DNA of 64,000 bases from Clostridiales bacterium Firm_08 (GTDB lineage Bacteria > Bacillota > Clostridia > Oscillospirales > QAKW01). Position numbers and translations under genes: made by a program. Shown here one piece after another: positions 15,201 through 24,048 of the stretch. The stretch covers positions 20,032-84,031 of the forward strand of contig LVAN01000009.1 of assembly GCA_001604045.1 (NCBI GenBank), written 5' to 3'. Below the pieces are notes generated by a model that was given only the letters and a program-made list of their open reading frames with translations, was not told the DNA's origin and searched no databases. The stretch's first letter is position 1. Every line of letters starts with the position of its first letter.

Positions 15201-17001
15201 CGGCAGCGTGCGGACCGGCAGCGAGCTTCTCAATCAGATCTTTAGTAATACGCTTTGGAGTCAGCGCTCCAATTTCTTCTCTATCCCGACCGACTGCCCG
15301 CAACGGGACGAGCGGCGCGGATGGACGGGCGACGCGCACATCTTCGCCCGCACCGCCGCCTACAATTCGGATATATACATCTTTATGAAGGACTACCTCG
15401 ATCAGCTGCGACTGACACAGCGTCCAAACGGATGTGTCGCGACCTTCGCGCCCAATTTCTCAACGCTCTACGGCAACGCCGCTTCCGCGGGTTGGGGCGA
15501 TGCGGCGGTCATCCTGCCCTGGGTGCTTTACACCGAATACGGCGATGTGTCGGTGCTTTCGGAATACTACGATATGATGAAGGGCTGGACATCCTATCAA
15601 ATTTCACAGACGACCTTTGAGACGGACGGGAAATATATCCTGCCCACCTGTACCTACGGGGATTGGCTGTCCATCGGAGAAACCTCTCCGAAGGACGTCG
15701 TGGCGACGCAGTTTTTGATCTACACGCTCTCTTTGATGGAAAAGACAGCGACGGTGCTGGGAGAGACGTCGGATGCGGCAACGTATTCGTCCCTGCTTGC
15801 GGCGGCGAAAGCGGATTTCATTGCAGAATACGTCTCCGCCGGCAGGATCACCGGCGATACGCAGACGATCTATGTGCTGGCGCTCAAATTTGACATTGAT
15901 CCGTCCAACGCCGCGGCGTTTGCCGCGAGACTCGCGGAAAAGATCGTCGCGAACGGAAACCATCTGACCTGCGGCTTTATGGGGCTCAGTTATCTTTGCC
16001 CGATGCTCAGCAAATACGGATATAGTGAGCTCGCCCATACGTTGGCGTTGCAAACCTCTTATCCGTCCTGGGGATACAGCATCGCGAACGGCGCGACGAC
16101 GATCTGGGAGGCGTGGGACGCCTGTGTGAACGGTGTGGTGAGAAATCCCGCGTCCGCTTCTTTCAATCACTATTCCTACGGCTCGGTCGTCGAATGGATG
16201 TACGAAAGTATCGGCGGCATCTCCGCCGATGAAAGCGATCCCGGATACCATCATATCCTTCTGAATGCGGAAATGGACGCGCGGATCGGCTGGGCAAGCG
16301 TCGCGACAGAAACGCCGTACGGCACCGTTTCCAGCCGTTGGTCGCTAGACGAAAACGGCTGTTTTATCTGGAAGGTCTGCCTGCCGCCCAACACGACGGC
16401 GACGATCTGTTTGCCCGAAAACGTGCGCCGTGATGAGCCGGAACTGTTCGAGGGAGCGGTGTCGCGGGACGGAAAACTGTATCTGACGCTGGGAAGCGGC
16501 GCCTACACTTTCACCGATCGAGCGCGCTTCTTTACGATCGGGATAGACGACGGTACCGTGGAACGCATGAGCAGCGATCTGTCTAAGTACAAGATCCTCT
16601 GGCGGATGGAGCAGGCGATTAACTCTGCCTCGTGGACGAATGACCCCGACGTTCGGGTGCTGGAATACGGCATCCATTTGTCGCCTTCCATCGATACTCT
16701 GACACAGTATATCAAGGAAGTCGATGAGGGGACCTATGAGGGCGGTTACGACGGCAGAGTGGCGTCGCTCGTATATGCGTCAAGTGAAACAGGACTGTTA
16801 AGAGTGTACAGCCGCTATAGCTTTTTGGTCACCAACGTATCTCCCGGAAAAGCAAGGTGCGCTGCGGCGTATATCCGGTATACCGTGGGCGGTGAAACGT
16901 ATGAAGACCACAGCGCTATCAGCGCTGTTACAACAATGGCCGAGGGATACATCAACGGCATCGGCTCGCTGATGGAGCTAAACGATTTTTTACAGGACTG
17001 A
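12265..17001 (+). CDS. Secreted GH78 alpha-L-rhamnosidase-like protein with three inserted beta-sandwich repeats
   Basis: 1578 residues with a Sec signal peptide ending SAVA near residue 29. Next is a Fn3-like domain (about 32-130: VFSWKLDS, YYWSVTVWDGNDG). Three about 170-residue repeats follow (about 135-310, 313-490, 490-665), each with SVEADVRIENATFGLIIG-, NFVAVQVNI- and YIDGVYAGT-like strands of a laminin-G/concanavalin fold. The rhamnosidase N-domain starts about 670 (PLFRKEFSTIEGK). The GH78 (alpha/alpha)6 catalytic domain holds PTDCPQRDERRGWTGD (1008-1023, catalytic acids) and GATTIWEAWD (general base candidate Glu1282). A C-terminal region of about 170 residues has no match I know. 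It should remove terminal rhamnose from plant glycans outside the cell. It is divergent from an AraC regulator. Confidence 0.88.
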   Translation: MAKIIRSGFLIVLLLCLIAAQLPFSAVAEGGTPLKDLRVNGEISPINVGEECVFSWKLDSTLRNVVQTAYRVRVGSAPGGSDLWDSGKIDDYHQSVSYGGAALASATKYYWSVTVWDGNDGFESASSTFETALFPSDITGRMVACGDEILDRDNYSVEADVRIENATFGLIIGGTDVDNFVAVQVNIKTSRTILRCIYVVSGSTTKLKDIDVTSQLSRAQAQAGFHIKVDVTEGGVMSYYIDGVYAGTATHALAVLNGIGLRQMASATDDERVWFDNICVKSGTGQQILLLDFADGTPTGGTVTDGELYVVDLLEFYDLEDLLRVRSYSMETDITIQNHGAGVIIGALDASNYVCAQINIKSDPVRVDFIVATNGTAKNKQKTSCAAAIPYANRFDTFHFKAVVTTDGTAKIYINNTYICSYQSELCVMDRFGFRQWYSASDNEIAQYDNLTIITADGKTLVDFDFSGGYDPFDIGTVTDGKLTVQNFTGVFSPDVIRPYVIDTDFAVEAGAFGLSFSVEDSKNFLFWQVNITRGAANEKIYLNPHTCIAGTNSRLANVDITSVLPWTERNDTHHIRVEISPFRVIKTYINSTLVDTRTVAQASFSGVGFRQNYNDEKARVDNYVLTDLSSGTTLISGDFNDHTDPFSTGRTKDGKLVLDGVGIFYRPIIGGAPLFRKEFSTIEGKTVASARLYATALGVYEAWLDGVKAGDEVMAPGSSSYSEILKYQCIDVTSALTAGSHALCAAVGDGWYLSHFGWGNNCDQTWGVEKAFLAQLVITYTDGTMQTIVTDDTWKTTDQSPFIITDNQNGETYDARLEQDGWMLTGFDDSDWKDVKLLTAGNSNTKVDPHTVSLEPASGKVICEREITPVAITRKGDVFIVDMGQNFAGVVRLDVTGTAGQTVRLRYGEILDNEGDLYTDNLRTAFATDYYTFKDSSPVSYMPRFTYHGFRYVEVAGLSSLTASEITGIVQTQKMSYGGSVRTGSELLNQIFSNTLWSQRSNFFSIPTDCPQRDERRGWTGDAHIFARTAAYNSDIYIFMKDYLDQLRLTQRPNGCVATFAPNFSTLYGNAASAGWGDAAVILPWVLYTEYGDVSVLSEYYDMMKGWTSYQISQTTFETDGKYILPTCTYGDWLSIGETSPKDVVATQFLIYTLSLMEKTATVLGETSDAATYSSLLAAAKADFIAEYVSAGRITGDTQTIYVLALKFDIDPSNAAAFAARLAEKIVANGNHLTCGFMGLSYLCPMLSKYGYSELAHTLALQTSYPSWGYSIANGATTIWEAWDACVNGVVRNPASASFNHYSYGSVVEWMYESIGGISADESDPGYHHILLNAEMDARIGWASVATETPYGTVSSRWSLDENGCFIWKVCLPPNTTATICLPENVRRDEPELFEGAVSRDGKLYLTLGSGAYTFTDRARFFTIGIDDGTVERMSSDLSKYKILWRMEQAINSASWTNDPDVRVLEYGIHLSPSIDTLTQYIKEVDEGTYEGGYDGRVASLVYASSETGLLRVYSRYSFLVTNVSPGKARCAAAYIRYTVGGETYEDHSAISAVTTMAEGYINGIGSLMELNDFLQD

Positions 17002-17045
17002 ACAAGGGATCGAAAAACTGTCTCTTTCGGAGAAACAAGTCAATA

Positions 17046-17087
17046 AAAGACGCTCCCGGTGGATCTACAGCCACCGGGAGCGTCTTT
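17046..17087. terminator. Bidirectional terminator
   Basis: AAAGACGCTCCCGGTGG / CCACCGGGAGCGTCTTT between the converging GH78 and SanA-like genes. Confidence 0.9.
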
Positions 17088-17103
17088 CCGCAACCGTCTT
17101 TTT

Positions 17104-17865
17104 TCAGTCATTTGTGGCGTTGCCGTCGCCGGAAATGGGGATGGCGTCGCCGAGATAGGTGGGTTTGGGTTTAAAAATGGCAGTCCAAAAATCTTTATTT
17201 CTCGCAAGTACTTCCCGCCGGTCCCGCATGCTTTGTCCCACGTAGGTGCGTTGGTCGGCGGCAACGCCCACGGCGTCAAGTCCCAGATGTTTCGCGATAT
17301 ACAGAGCGCGGTAGAGGTGATATGTCTGCGTGACGATGACAATTTTTTTCGCCCCGAAAACGTCTCTGGCGCGGTACAGGCTTTCGTAGGTGGAAAATCC
17401 CGCGTGATCCATAAATACGTCGCTTGACGGTACGCCCGCTTGCTCGGCAAGCTGTTTCATCACCGCCACCTCGTTGTAATCGGTGCGACCGTGGTCGCCG
17501 CTCATCAGGAGTTTTGGCGCGATACCCGCCTGATAGAGTTCAATTCCACGTTCCACGCGGTCTTGCAGCATATGGCTGGGACTGCCGTCGTCCCGCACCT
17601 GACAGCCCGGCACGAGGATGCAGTCGATCCCCGTCAGATCCGCCGCCTGTTCTATCGTGATGATATCCTTTTTGGTACTGCCCTTGACATAGGCGTCCAC
17701 GGACAGTATAAAGACCGGCGCGGCGGCGACAAGACACAAAAATATGATGTAGAGCACACGTATCCCCTTTCTTTTTTTGCCGCTTTTTTTGCTCGCGCGG
17801 CGGAGCAAAAGCCCTGTCAAAAGAATGACAAGCAGAAAAACGATATACAAAACCGCAAATTTCAT
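17104..17865 (-). CDS. SanA/YdcF-like (DUF218) membrane protein
   Basis: 253 residues. Two N-terminal hydrophobic segments (about 3-22 and 36-56) precede a DUF218 domain. Family motifs are CILVPGCQVRDDGSPSHMLQDRVERGIELY, PKLLMSGDHG, YNEVAVMKQLAEQAGVP, STYESLYRARDVF and VIVTQTYHLYRALYIAKHLGLDA. SanA-type proteins affect cell-envelope permeability and vancomycin tolerance; the biochemical activity is not settled. The globular domain is probably extracytoplasmic. It is a single-gene unit with its own terminator at 17046-17087. Confidence 0.87.
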   Translation of the reverse strand: MKFAVLYIVFLLVILLTGLLLRRASKKSGKKRKGIRVLYIIFLCLVAAAPVFILSVDAYVKGSTKKDIITIEQAADLTGIDCILVPGCQVRDDGSPSHMLQDRVERGIELYQAGIAPKLLMSGDHGRTDYNEVAVMKQLAEQAGVPSSDVFMDHAGFSTYESLYRARDVFGAKKIVIVTQTYHLYRALYIAKHLGLDAVGVAADQRTYVGQSMRDRREVLARNKDFWTAIFKPKPTYLGDAIPISGDGNATND

Positions 17866-17938
17866 ACCATATCGCCTCCGTCATTTTTTTATATTATAAC
17901 GCATACCGGACCGGTAAGGCAAGGCGTTTTTTGAAAAC

Positions 17939-17967
17939 TTGCAATTTACGCGGCGCTGTGATATGAT
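17939..17967 (+). promoter_or_regulatory. Sigma-A promoter for the polysaccharide deacetylase gene
   Basis: TTGCAA (17939-17944), 17-bp spacer, TATGAT (17962-17967). The leader then carries a hairpin CTGACCCG / CGGGTCAG (17977-18007) just before the SD. Confidence 0.75.
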
Positions 17968-18027
17968 AAAACAAGGCTGACCCGTGATAAAGATCATCGC
18001 GGGTCAGCCAGCGAAGGAGAGGGAAAA

Positions 18028-19509
18028 ATGAACGAGGAGAAAAAACAGGGAAAGATCCGTGTATTTTTGATCAGTCTGCGTTCGCCGCGCGTCATTGCTA
18101 TCATTTGCGGCATTGTCGTACTGCTCGCCGCCATCGCGCTTTTTTTCGCCAACCGGTGGGAGATCGTGTTCGACCCGGCGTCGGGACAGACGGACACCGT
18201 TGAGGCGCCGTCGCTGTATCAGGCGCCGGACGTCACCGCGCGTCTGCGCGGCAGGCTGTTTTTCCGCAAGGGGGTTTCGCTATCCACGTCCTTTGACGGC
18301 GCGGCGGACGGCGGCAAAACCGGCAGTTATGAGTTGACATGGGCGGCGCGCTGGCTTTGGATCGAAGGTGTCTGCACCCGCACCGTCAACGTGGTGGATA
18401 CCACGCCGCCTGTCATCGCGCTGGTGGAGGAAACACGGGAATACGTCCTGCCGGACGGAGAATATGACGATCCGGGGTTTACCGCCAAAGACGCGGTGGA
18501 CGGCGATCTGACGGACAAGGTACTCAAAACGCCGGACGGCGATAAAATGATCTATACGGTGGCGGATCGCGCCGGCAACGTCGCGAGCGTGACCCGCGTC
18601 ATCCCGTACAAAGATCCAGAGCCGCCGGTCATCACCCTCAAAGGGGACAAGACCGTTACGGTGGAGGTTGGCAAGGGCTATAAAGAGGCGGGTTACACCG
18701 CAACCGACAACCTTGACGGCGACCTGACGGATAAGGTCGTCGTGACCGGCGACTTCAATAAAAACGTCGCGGGCGTTTACACGCTGATCTATACCGTGGA
18801 GGACGCCCACCGCAATATCGCCACCGCCAAACGCACGGTCATCGTGCGCGCCGGGGAACAGGAAGCGCCCGCCGACCCGGCTTCCGGCGCGGGCAAGGTG
18901 ATCTTTCTTACCTTTGACGACGGACCGGGCCCTTATACACCCAAACTTCTGGACGTACTGAAAAAATACGGCGTCAAGGCGACCTTTTTCGTGACCGGCA
19001 ACGGACAGACCGATCTCATCGCGAGAGAGGCCGCCGAAGGGCACACTGTTGCCATCCACACCATGACACACGATTACGCCCGCCTTTACGCGAGTGAGGA
19101 GGCGTATTTTAAGGATCTGAACGCGATCAATGAGATCATCAAACAACAGACCGGCTCCTATTCCTATCTGCTCCGTTTCCCCGGCGGCAGTTCCAACACC
19201 GTCAGCCGCCGCTATTGCCCCGGCATTATGACAAAACTTGCAAGGTCGGTGCAGGAAAAGGGCTATCACTATTTTGACTGGAACGTGGACAGTAACGACG
19301 CGGGCGGCGCGGCAAGCGCCGATGCCGTTTACCGCAACGTGATAAACGGCGCGAGCGGCAGGGCGCAGTCCGTCGTGCTGCAGCATGACATCAAAGGGTT
19401 CAGCGTAGACGCCGTCGAGCGGATCATTCAGTGGGGGAAGGCAAACGGTTACACCTTCGCGCCGCTGACGGCAAGCAGTCCCGGCGCCCATCACGGCATC
19501 AATAATTGA
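18028..19509 (+). CDS. Membrane-anchored polysaccharide deacetylase with two Ig-like (DUF5011) domains
   Basis: 493 residues. A membrane anchor lies at about 17-38. Two tandem Ig-like DUF5011 domains follow (about 125-205 and 206-285), each with PPVI..., YDDPGFTAKDAVDGDLTDKV or YKEAGYTATDNLDGDLTDKV, and IYTV strands. A C-terminal NodB domain (about 295-480) has TFDDGPGPYTPKLL (metal Asp and catalytic Asp), HTMTHDYARL (HxxxH metal site), LRFPGGSSN and DWNVDSND. It is an extracellular deacetylase, most likely acting on peptidoglycan N-acetylglucosamine or another N-acetylated glycan, held away from the membrane by the Ig stalk. An SDR gene follows 19 bp downstream. Confidence 0.92.
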   Translation: MNEEKKQGKIRVFLISLRSPRVIAIICGIVVLLAAIALFFANRWEIVFDPASGQTDTVEAPSLYQAPDVTARLRGRLFFRKGVSLSTSFDGAADGGKTGSYELTWAARWLWIEGVCTRTVNVVDTTPPVIALVEETREYVLPDGEYDDPGFTAKDAVDGDLTDKVLKTPDGDKMIYTVADRAGNVASVTRVIPYKDPEPPVITLKGDKTVTVEVGKGYKEAGYTATDNLDGDLTDKVVVTGDFNKNVAGVYTLIYTVEDAHRNIATAKRTVIVRAGEQEAPADPASGAGKVIFLTFDDGPGPYTPKLLDVLKKYGVKATFFVTGNGQTDLIAREAAEGHTVAIHTMTHDYARLYASEEAYFKDLNAINEIIKQQTGSYSYLLRFPGGSSNTVSRRYCPGIMTKLARSVQEKGYHYFDWNVDSNDAGGAASADAVYRNVINGASGRAQSVVLQHDIKGFSVDAVERIIQWGKANGYTFAPLTASSPGAHHGINN

Positions 19510-19528
19510 ACAGAAAGGTTTATATAAT

Positions 19529-20278
19529 ATGAGAGTTTTGATCACCGGCGCGTCCTCCGGCATCGGACGGGAACTGGCGCGCCTTCTCGCCGCGGAGAGC
19601 GACGAGATGATCCTCGTGGGCAGAAACGAGGAGCGCCTTGCGGCGCTGAAACAGGAACTGACGTCGGACAAACTGACCGTTCGGACGGTTTCTATGGATC
19701 TTGCCGATACTGAAAACTGCGTCAAACTGCACAGCGACTATCCCGATATCGATTTTCTTATCAATAACGCCGGTTTCGGTGATTTCGGCGCCTGGGAGGA
19801 GACCTCTCCTGACAAGGATCGAAAAATGATCGCCACCAACGTTACAGCGCTGCACGTTTTGATGAAACTGTACCTTGCCGATATGGTGAAACGGAACAGC
19901 GGACGGATCCTCAACGTCGCCTCCATCGCCGGCTTTATGCCGGGACCGCTGATGGCGACTTATTACGCGACCAAAGCGTATGTCGTACGCCTGAGCGAGG
20001 CGGTGCGCAAGGAACTTAAACAGAAACGTTCCGCCGTGCGGATCAGCATTCTTTGTCCGGGGCCTGTCAAAACGAACTTCGCCAAGAACGCGAACATCGG
20101 CTTTTCGTTTTACGGCAACGACGTGAAAAAGATCGCGAAGTACGCGCTGTCCCGCCGCGACCGGTTTTACATCGTGCCTGTGTTCGCCGTGCGTCTGTCC
20201 CGCTTCTTTTTGAAAATCGCGCCCGCGCCGCTTGTCTCCTCCATCATCTACAAATTCCAAAGCACACGGAAAAAATAA
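19529..20278 (+). CDS. Short-chain dehydrogenase/reductase (SDR)
   Basis: 249-residue classical SDR. The cofactor motif TGASSGIG is at residues 6-13, then LVGRNEERL (an Arg suggesting NADP preference), LINNAGFG, and the catalytic Ser (NVASIAGF) and YYATKAY (Tyr-x-x-x-Lys). The C-terminus (RLSRFFLKIAPAPLVSSIIYKFQ) is hydrophobic and may touch the membrane, as in lipid-active DltE-like SDRs. It is co-transcribed with the deacetylase gene 19 bp upstream. Substrate unknown. Confidence 0.88.
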   Translation: MRVLITGASSGIGRELARLLAAESDEMILVGRNEERLAALKQELTSDKLTVRTVSMDLADTENCVKLHSDYPDIDFLINNAGFGDFGAWEETSPDKDRKMIATNVTALHVLMKLYLADMVKRNSGRILNVASIAGFMPGPLMATYYATKAYVVRLSEAVRKELKQKRSAVRISILCPGPVKTNFAKNANIGFSFYGNDVKKIAKYALSRRDRFYIVPVFAVRLSRFFLKIAPAPLVSSIIYKFQSTRKK

Positions 20279-20290
20279 AAAAGACAAAAA

Positions 20291-20316
20291 AGAAAGACGC
20301 CCTTTGGGCGTCTTTC
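20291..20316. terminator. Bidirectional terminator between SDR and oppA-like genes
   Basis: AGAAAGACGCC/GGCGTCTTTCT hairpin followed by TTTTTT on plus and an A-run upstream. Confidence 0.9.
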
Positions 20317-20334
20317 TTTTTTTATGCGGTTCGC

Positions 20335-21969
20335 TTATTTCGCGGGAGCTTCCTCGACGTAACCGTACTGGAAGTACCAGTAGCCGTACGGGCTGTGCCA
20401 GACACCCTTGAGAGAGGAGCTCTGGAGCCAGAAGTCGTTGTAGTAAGCGACAGGAACGTTGGCGTAGTCAGCCATCATGATCTTCTCCGCTTCGTGCAGC
20501 GCGCTGAAGTGCGCCGGGATGTCAGCGACTTTGGAGTCGTCGATCGCCTTGTCGAACGCGGGGTTGTTGTACTTACCGTCGTTGTTGCCGTTGGTGGAGT
20601 ACAGCAGCTCGATCATGTTGGAAGCGTCGTTGTAGTCCATGACCCAGCCGTTTCTCGCCATCTCGTAGTTACCTTCGCGGCGCTGCGGCGTGAAGGAAGC
20701 CCACTCGACTTTGTCGATGTTCATCGTGATGCCGAGGACTTCTTTGTAGCACTGCTGCAGATACTCCGCGACCGCGACGTGATAGCCGGAATCGTTGGTG
20801 GAGTAGGTGATGGTCGGGAAGCCTTTACCGTCGGGATAGCCCGCTTCGGCAAGCGCTTCTTTCGCGGCTTTCTTGTTGGCTTCGTAATCTTTGCTGATGT
20901 AGGTCTCGCCGCCGTTGGCTTTGACAGCGTTGTCAAAGAAGGAGCCTTCCGCGTCGGCAACGCCGGGGCCTACGAAGTTGTAAGCCGGGGTGTAGGTGCC
21001 CTGCATGATGGTGTTCGCGATGTAGTCGCGATCGATCGCCAGGTTCAGAGCTTTACGGACGTTGACGTTGTTGAAGGGCTCTTTTTTGCAGTTGAGGTTG
21101 AGATAGTAGGTGCCGAGGATGGTGTCGACATAGAAGTCGCCGCCGTCGGTGGATTTCTTGAGACTGGGGATCTCTTCGGTGGGAACGTCTTTGATCATCT
21201 GAGCCTCACCGCTGGTGTAAGCGGCGTAAGCGGCGCTGGAGTCTTCCAGAAGCAGGAAGTTGATGGTGTCAGTGACGATCTTTTCGGAATCCCAGCCGCC
21301 TTTGTAGTTGGGGTTCTTGGTGCAGACGATGCGCTCGCCGGGAGTCCAGGACGAGATCATGTAGGGGCCGTTGCAGACATAGGTCTCGGGTTTGGTCGCC
21401 CAGGTGTCGCCGTTGGTCTCGATGGTGGCCTTCTGAACGGGGCTCATCGTACCGAACGCGACGATCTTGTCGAAGTACGCGCAGGGATAGGACAGAACGA
21501 TGGTCAGCGTCTTGCCGTCTTCGCTCGCCTTGACGTCGAGTTTATCGGCGTCGGGATAGCCCTTGATCATACCGACAACAGTCTCGCCGTAGGGGGCGGC
21601 AGTGTCGGGATCGCAGATACGCTTCATGGTGTACTCGAAGTCTTTCGCGTTCAGTTCGCTGCCGTCGCTCCACTTCAGACCGTCACGCATGGTGAAGGTC
21701 CAGGTGAGACCGTCTTCACTGACGGTGTAGCTCTCGGCCTGACCGGGTTGGACTTCATTGTTCTCATCGATGATGAGAAGGGTCTCGAACAGCGTGATCA
21801 GCATGTTGCCGCCGTCAACAGCGCTGTTCAGAGCGGGATCCAGCGTCTCGGGGTTCGGCCCGATCTGCACGGTCATCTCGCTCGCGGCTTTGTCCTTCTT
21901 GCCGCAGGATGCCAGCGTCAGCATCACACAAACGACCAGAAGGATGGCAATGAGTCTTCTTGCCTTCAT
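20335..21969 (-). CDS. oppA: Oligopeptide ABC transporter substrate-binding lipoprotein
   Basis: 544 residues from the ATG at 21969, which has AAGGAG nearby; the longer frame to 22005 lacks an SD. It has a lipoprotein signal with lipobox LASC, then an SBP_bac_5 (OppA/DppA) fold: QIGPNPETLDPALNS at the mature N-terminus, GLTWTFTMRDGLKWSDGSELNAKDFEYTMKRI, GTYYLNLNCKKEPFNNVNVRKALNLAIDR and a C-terminal NAAYNDFWLQS-like segment. It captures peptides (or small oligosaccharides) outside the cell for the OppBCDF transporter. It is the last gene of the operon, after a 73-bp gap containing two hairpins that may raise its expression relative to the membrane subunits. Confidence 0.93.
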   Translation of the reverse strand: MKARRLIAILLVVCVMLTLASCGKKDKAASEMTVQIGPNPETLDPALNSAVDGGNMLITLFETLLIIDENNEVQPGQAESYTVSEDGLTWTFTMRDGLKWSDGSELNAKDFEYTMKRICDPDTAAPYGETVVGMIKGYPDADKLDVKASEDGKTLTIVLSYPCAYFDKIVAFGTMSPVQKATIETNGDTWATKPETYVCNGPYMISSWTPGERIVCTKNPNYKGGWDSEKIVTDTINFLLLEDSSAAYAAYTSGEAQMIKDVPTEEIPSLKKSTDGGDFYVDTILGTYYLNLNCKKEPFNNVNVRKALNLAIDRDYIANTIMQGTYTPAYNFVGPGVADAEGSFFDNAVKANGGETYISKDYEANKKAAKEALAEAGYPDGKGFPTITYSTNDSGYHVAVAEYLQQCYKEVLGITMNIDKVEWASFTPQRREGNYEMARNGWVMDYNDASNMIELLYSTNGNNDGKYNNPAFDKAIDDSKVADIPAHFSALHEAEKIMMADYANVPVAYYNDFWLQSSSLKGVWHSPYGYWYFQYGYVEEAPAK

Positions 21970-21994
21970 TTTGGGTCCACTCCTTTTTTTAATT

Positions 21995-22034
21995 TGCGGT
22001 GTCACCGCATTTATTTATTCAGCGCCTTGGCGCT
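21995..22034 (-). other. Two intercistronic hairpins before oppA
   Basis: TGCGGTG-T-CACCGCA (21995-22009) and AGCGCC-TT-GGCGCT (22021-22034, extended by TTCA/TGAA). Neither is followed by a U-run on the minus strand. They may act as mRNA processing or stabilising elements between oppF and oppA. Confidence 0.5.
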
Positions 22035-22042
22035 TGAATACC

Positions 22043-23038
22043 TTATTGTACCTTGTCCAGGTGATGACACGCCGCCCAGTGCCCGGGGGACACTTCGTTC
22101 AGGGCGGGCTCCTCCGCGGCGCAGCACTCGTCCGCGTAGGGACAGCGGGTGCGGAAGCGGCAGCCGCTGGGCGGGTTGACGGGGCTGGGCACGTCGCCCT
22201 GCAGGGGAATGCGCTTGTTGGCGCGCGCGGTCACAGGATCCGCGACGGGAATGGCGGAGATCAAACTGCGCGTGTAAGGATGCACGCTGTGCGTGATCAG
22301 CTCGTAACTATCGGCAAGTTCAACAAGTTTGCCGAGATACATAACGCCGATCCGGTCGGAGATATGCCGCACGACGCTGAGATCGTGCGCGATGAAAAGA
22401 TAGGTGAGTCCCAACTCTTTCTGCAGATCCTCGAACATATTGACGACCTGCGCCTGGATGGAAACGTCCAGCGCGGAGACAGGTTCGTCGCAGACGATGA
22501 ATTCCGGATCGACGGCAAGGGCTCTCGCGATGCCGACGCGCTGCCGCTGACCGCCGGAAAACTCGTGCGGGTAGCGGTTGGCGTGCTCACTGTTCAGTCC
22601 GACGCGTTCCAGAAGGGAAATGATCCTGTCCCGGCGCTGCTGTTTGCTGTCCGCCAGTTTGTGGATGTCGATGGGCTCTCCCACGATGTCTGCGATGGTC
22701 ATACGGGGATCGAGACTGGCGTAAGGATCCTGGAAAACGATCTGCATCTTGCGGCGGTAGGGCATCATATTGACGGCGATATTCTTTTGCTTGTCAAAAA
22801 GCACCTTGCCGTCATAGATGATGCGCCCGTCCGTCGGCTCATACAGGCGGAGCATCGTGCGGCCGACCGTCGTTTTGCCGCAGCCGGACTCGCCGACCAG
22901 TCCCAGGGTTTCCCCTTTGTAGATAAAAAACGAGACGTTGTCCACCGCTTGAACGTATTTTTTGCGTTTGCCGGAACCGCCTGCGGGGAAATATTGCTGT
23001 AAATGCTCGACTTCTACGAGCTTATGTTTGTCACTCAT
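22043..23038 (-). CDS. oppF: Oligopeptide ABC transporter ATP-binding protein OppF
   Basis: 331 residues. Walker A GESGCGKT is at about 49-56, the Q-loop in [14 protein letters not shown], the signature [15 protein letters not shown], Walker [14 protein letters not shown] and the H-loop in [11 protein letters not shown]-terminal oligopeptide-transporter domain has [16 protein letters not shown] and the Cys cluster [15 protein letters not shown] (Fe-S type). It powers uptake together with OppD. Its start overlaps the end of oppD by 8 bp. Confidence 0.95.
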   Translation of the reverse strand: MSDKHKLVEVEHLQQYFPAGGSGKRKKYVQAVDNVSFFIYKGETLGLVGESGCGKTTVGRTMLRLYEPTDGRIIYDGKVLFDKQKNIAVNMMPYRRKMQIVFQDPYASLDPRMTIADIVGEPIDIHKLADSKQQRRDRIISLLERVGLNSEHANRYPHEFSGGQRQRVGIARALAVDPEFIVCDEPVSALDVSIQAQVVNMFEDLQKELGLTYLFIAHDLSVVRHISDRIGVMYLGKLVELADSYELITHSVHPYTRSLISAIPVADPVTARANKRIPLQGDVPSPVNPPSGCRFRTRCPYADECCAAEEPALNEVSPGHWAACHHLDKVQ

Positions 23039-24035
23039 CGGTGCCCGCTCCTTTCTCCATGGCTTCTTTCTGGCGCAGCCAGCAGCGGGTGTAGTGGGTA
23101 TCGCTCAGCACCGTTTCAGGCGGCATTTTGCTGAGACAGATCTTCATACAGCTGTCGCAACGCGGCGCGAAGGGGCAACCCGCGGGCGGGTTCATCAGAT
23201 CGACGGGCTGTCCTTCGATGGGGACGAGCCGTTCGATCTCCTGCGCGTTGAGCTGCGGGATGGATTTGATGAGTCCCTTGGTATATTCATGGCTCGGATG
23301 ATAAAAGATCTCATCCGTCGTGCCGTATTCCACGATGTGTCCGGCGTACATGACGGCGATCCTTTCGCACATACTCGCGACGACGCCGAGATCATGGGTG
23401 ATCATAATGATGCTCATACCGAGTTTCTCGCGCAGTTCCTGCATAAGTTCCAGGATCTGCGCCTGGATCGTCACGTCCAGCGCGGTCGTCGGCTCGTCGG
23501 CGATCAGCAGTTTCGGCTCACAGGCGAGGGCGATGGCGATCATCACACGCTGCCGCATACCGCCGGAAAGTTCATGCGGATATTGCCTGAGCCGTTTTTC
23601 CGGCTCGTTGATGCCGACTAGTTCCAGCAGTTCTCTCGCGCGGTCGTGCGCTTCAGCGGCGGTCTTGTTGGTGTGGAGTTTGATGACTTCCTCGATCTGA
23701 TTGCCGATGGTATATACGGGGTTGAGGCTGGTCATCGGATCCTGAAAGATGATGGAGACCTCATTGCCGCGCATTTTACGGAAGTCCTTTTCCGTCATCT
23801 GATCGACCTGGTGTCCGTTGAAGCGGATGGTGCCGCCGATCAGTTTGCCGGGGAAGGCGGTCAACCCCATAATGGAATACGCGGTGACCGATTTGCCGGA
23901 TCCCGACTCTCCGACGATGCCCAGCACTTCGCCCTCCTCCAGAGAGAAGGATACGCCGTTGAGTGCCTTGACTTCACCCGCGGGGGTGAAAAAGGAAAGT
24001 CTTTCGTCTTTGATTTCCAAAAGTTTTTCTTTCAC
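23031..24035 (-). CDS. oppD: Oligopeptide ABC transporter ATP-binding protein OppD
   Basis: 334 residues, GTG start with GGAGAC upstream. Walker A GESGSGKS is at 42-49, the Q-loop in [14 protein letters not shown], the signature [15 protein letters not shown], Walker [14 protein letters not shown] and the H-loop in MITHDLGVV. The C-terminal segment [14 protein letters not shown] and Cys cluster [15 protein letters not shown] are typical of OppD/DppD. It partners OppF in the cytoplasmic ATPase of the importer. It starts 13 bp after oppC. Confidence 0.95.
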   Translation of the reverse strand: MKEKLLEIKDERLSFFTPAGEVKALNGVSFSLEEGEVLGIVGESGSGKSVTAYSIMGLTAFPGKLIGGTIRFNGHQVDQMTEKDFRKMRGNEVSIIFQDPMTSLNPVYTIGNQIEEVIKLHTNKTAAEAHDRARELLELVGINEPEKRLRQYPHELSGGMRQRVMIAIALACEPKLLIADEPTTALDVTIQAQILELMQELREKLGMSIIMITHDLGVVASMCERIAVMYAGHIVEYGTTDEIFYHPSHEYTKGLIKSIPQLNAQEIERLVPIEGQPVDLMNPPAGCPFAPRCDSCMKICLSKMPPETVLSDTHYTRCWLRQKEAMEKGAGTDE

Positions 24036-24048
24036 TGTATCCGTCTCC

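Noticed and set aside
20053..22179. Long plus-strand open frame (708 codons) opposite oppA
   Set aside because: It overlaps the clear oppA-like gene on the other strand and has the Val/Arg/Gly/Asp-rich composition typical of an antisense shadow. No SD or family motif.
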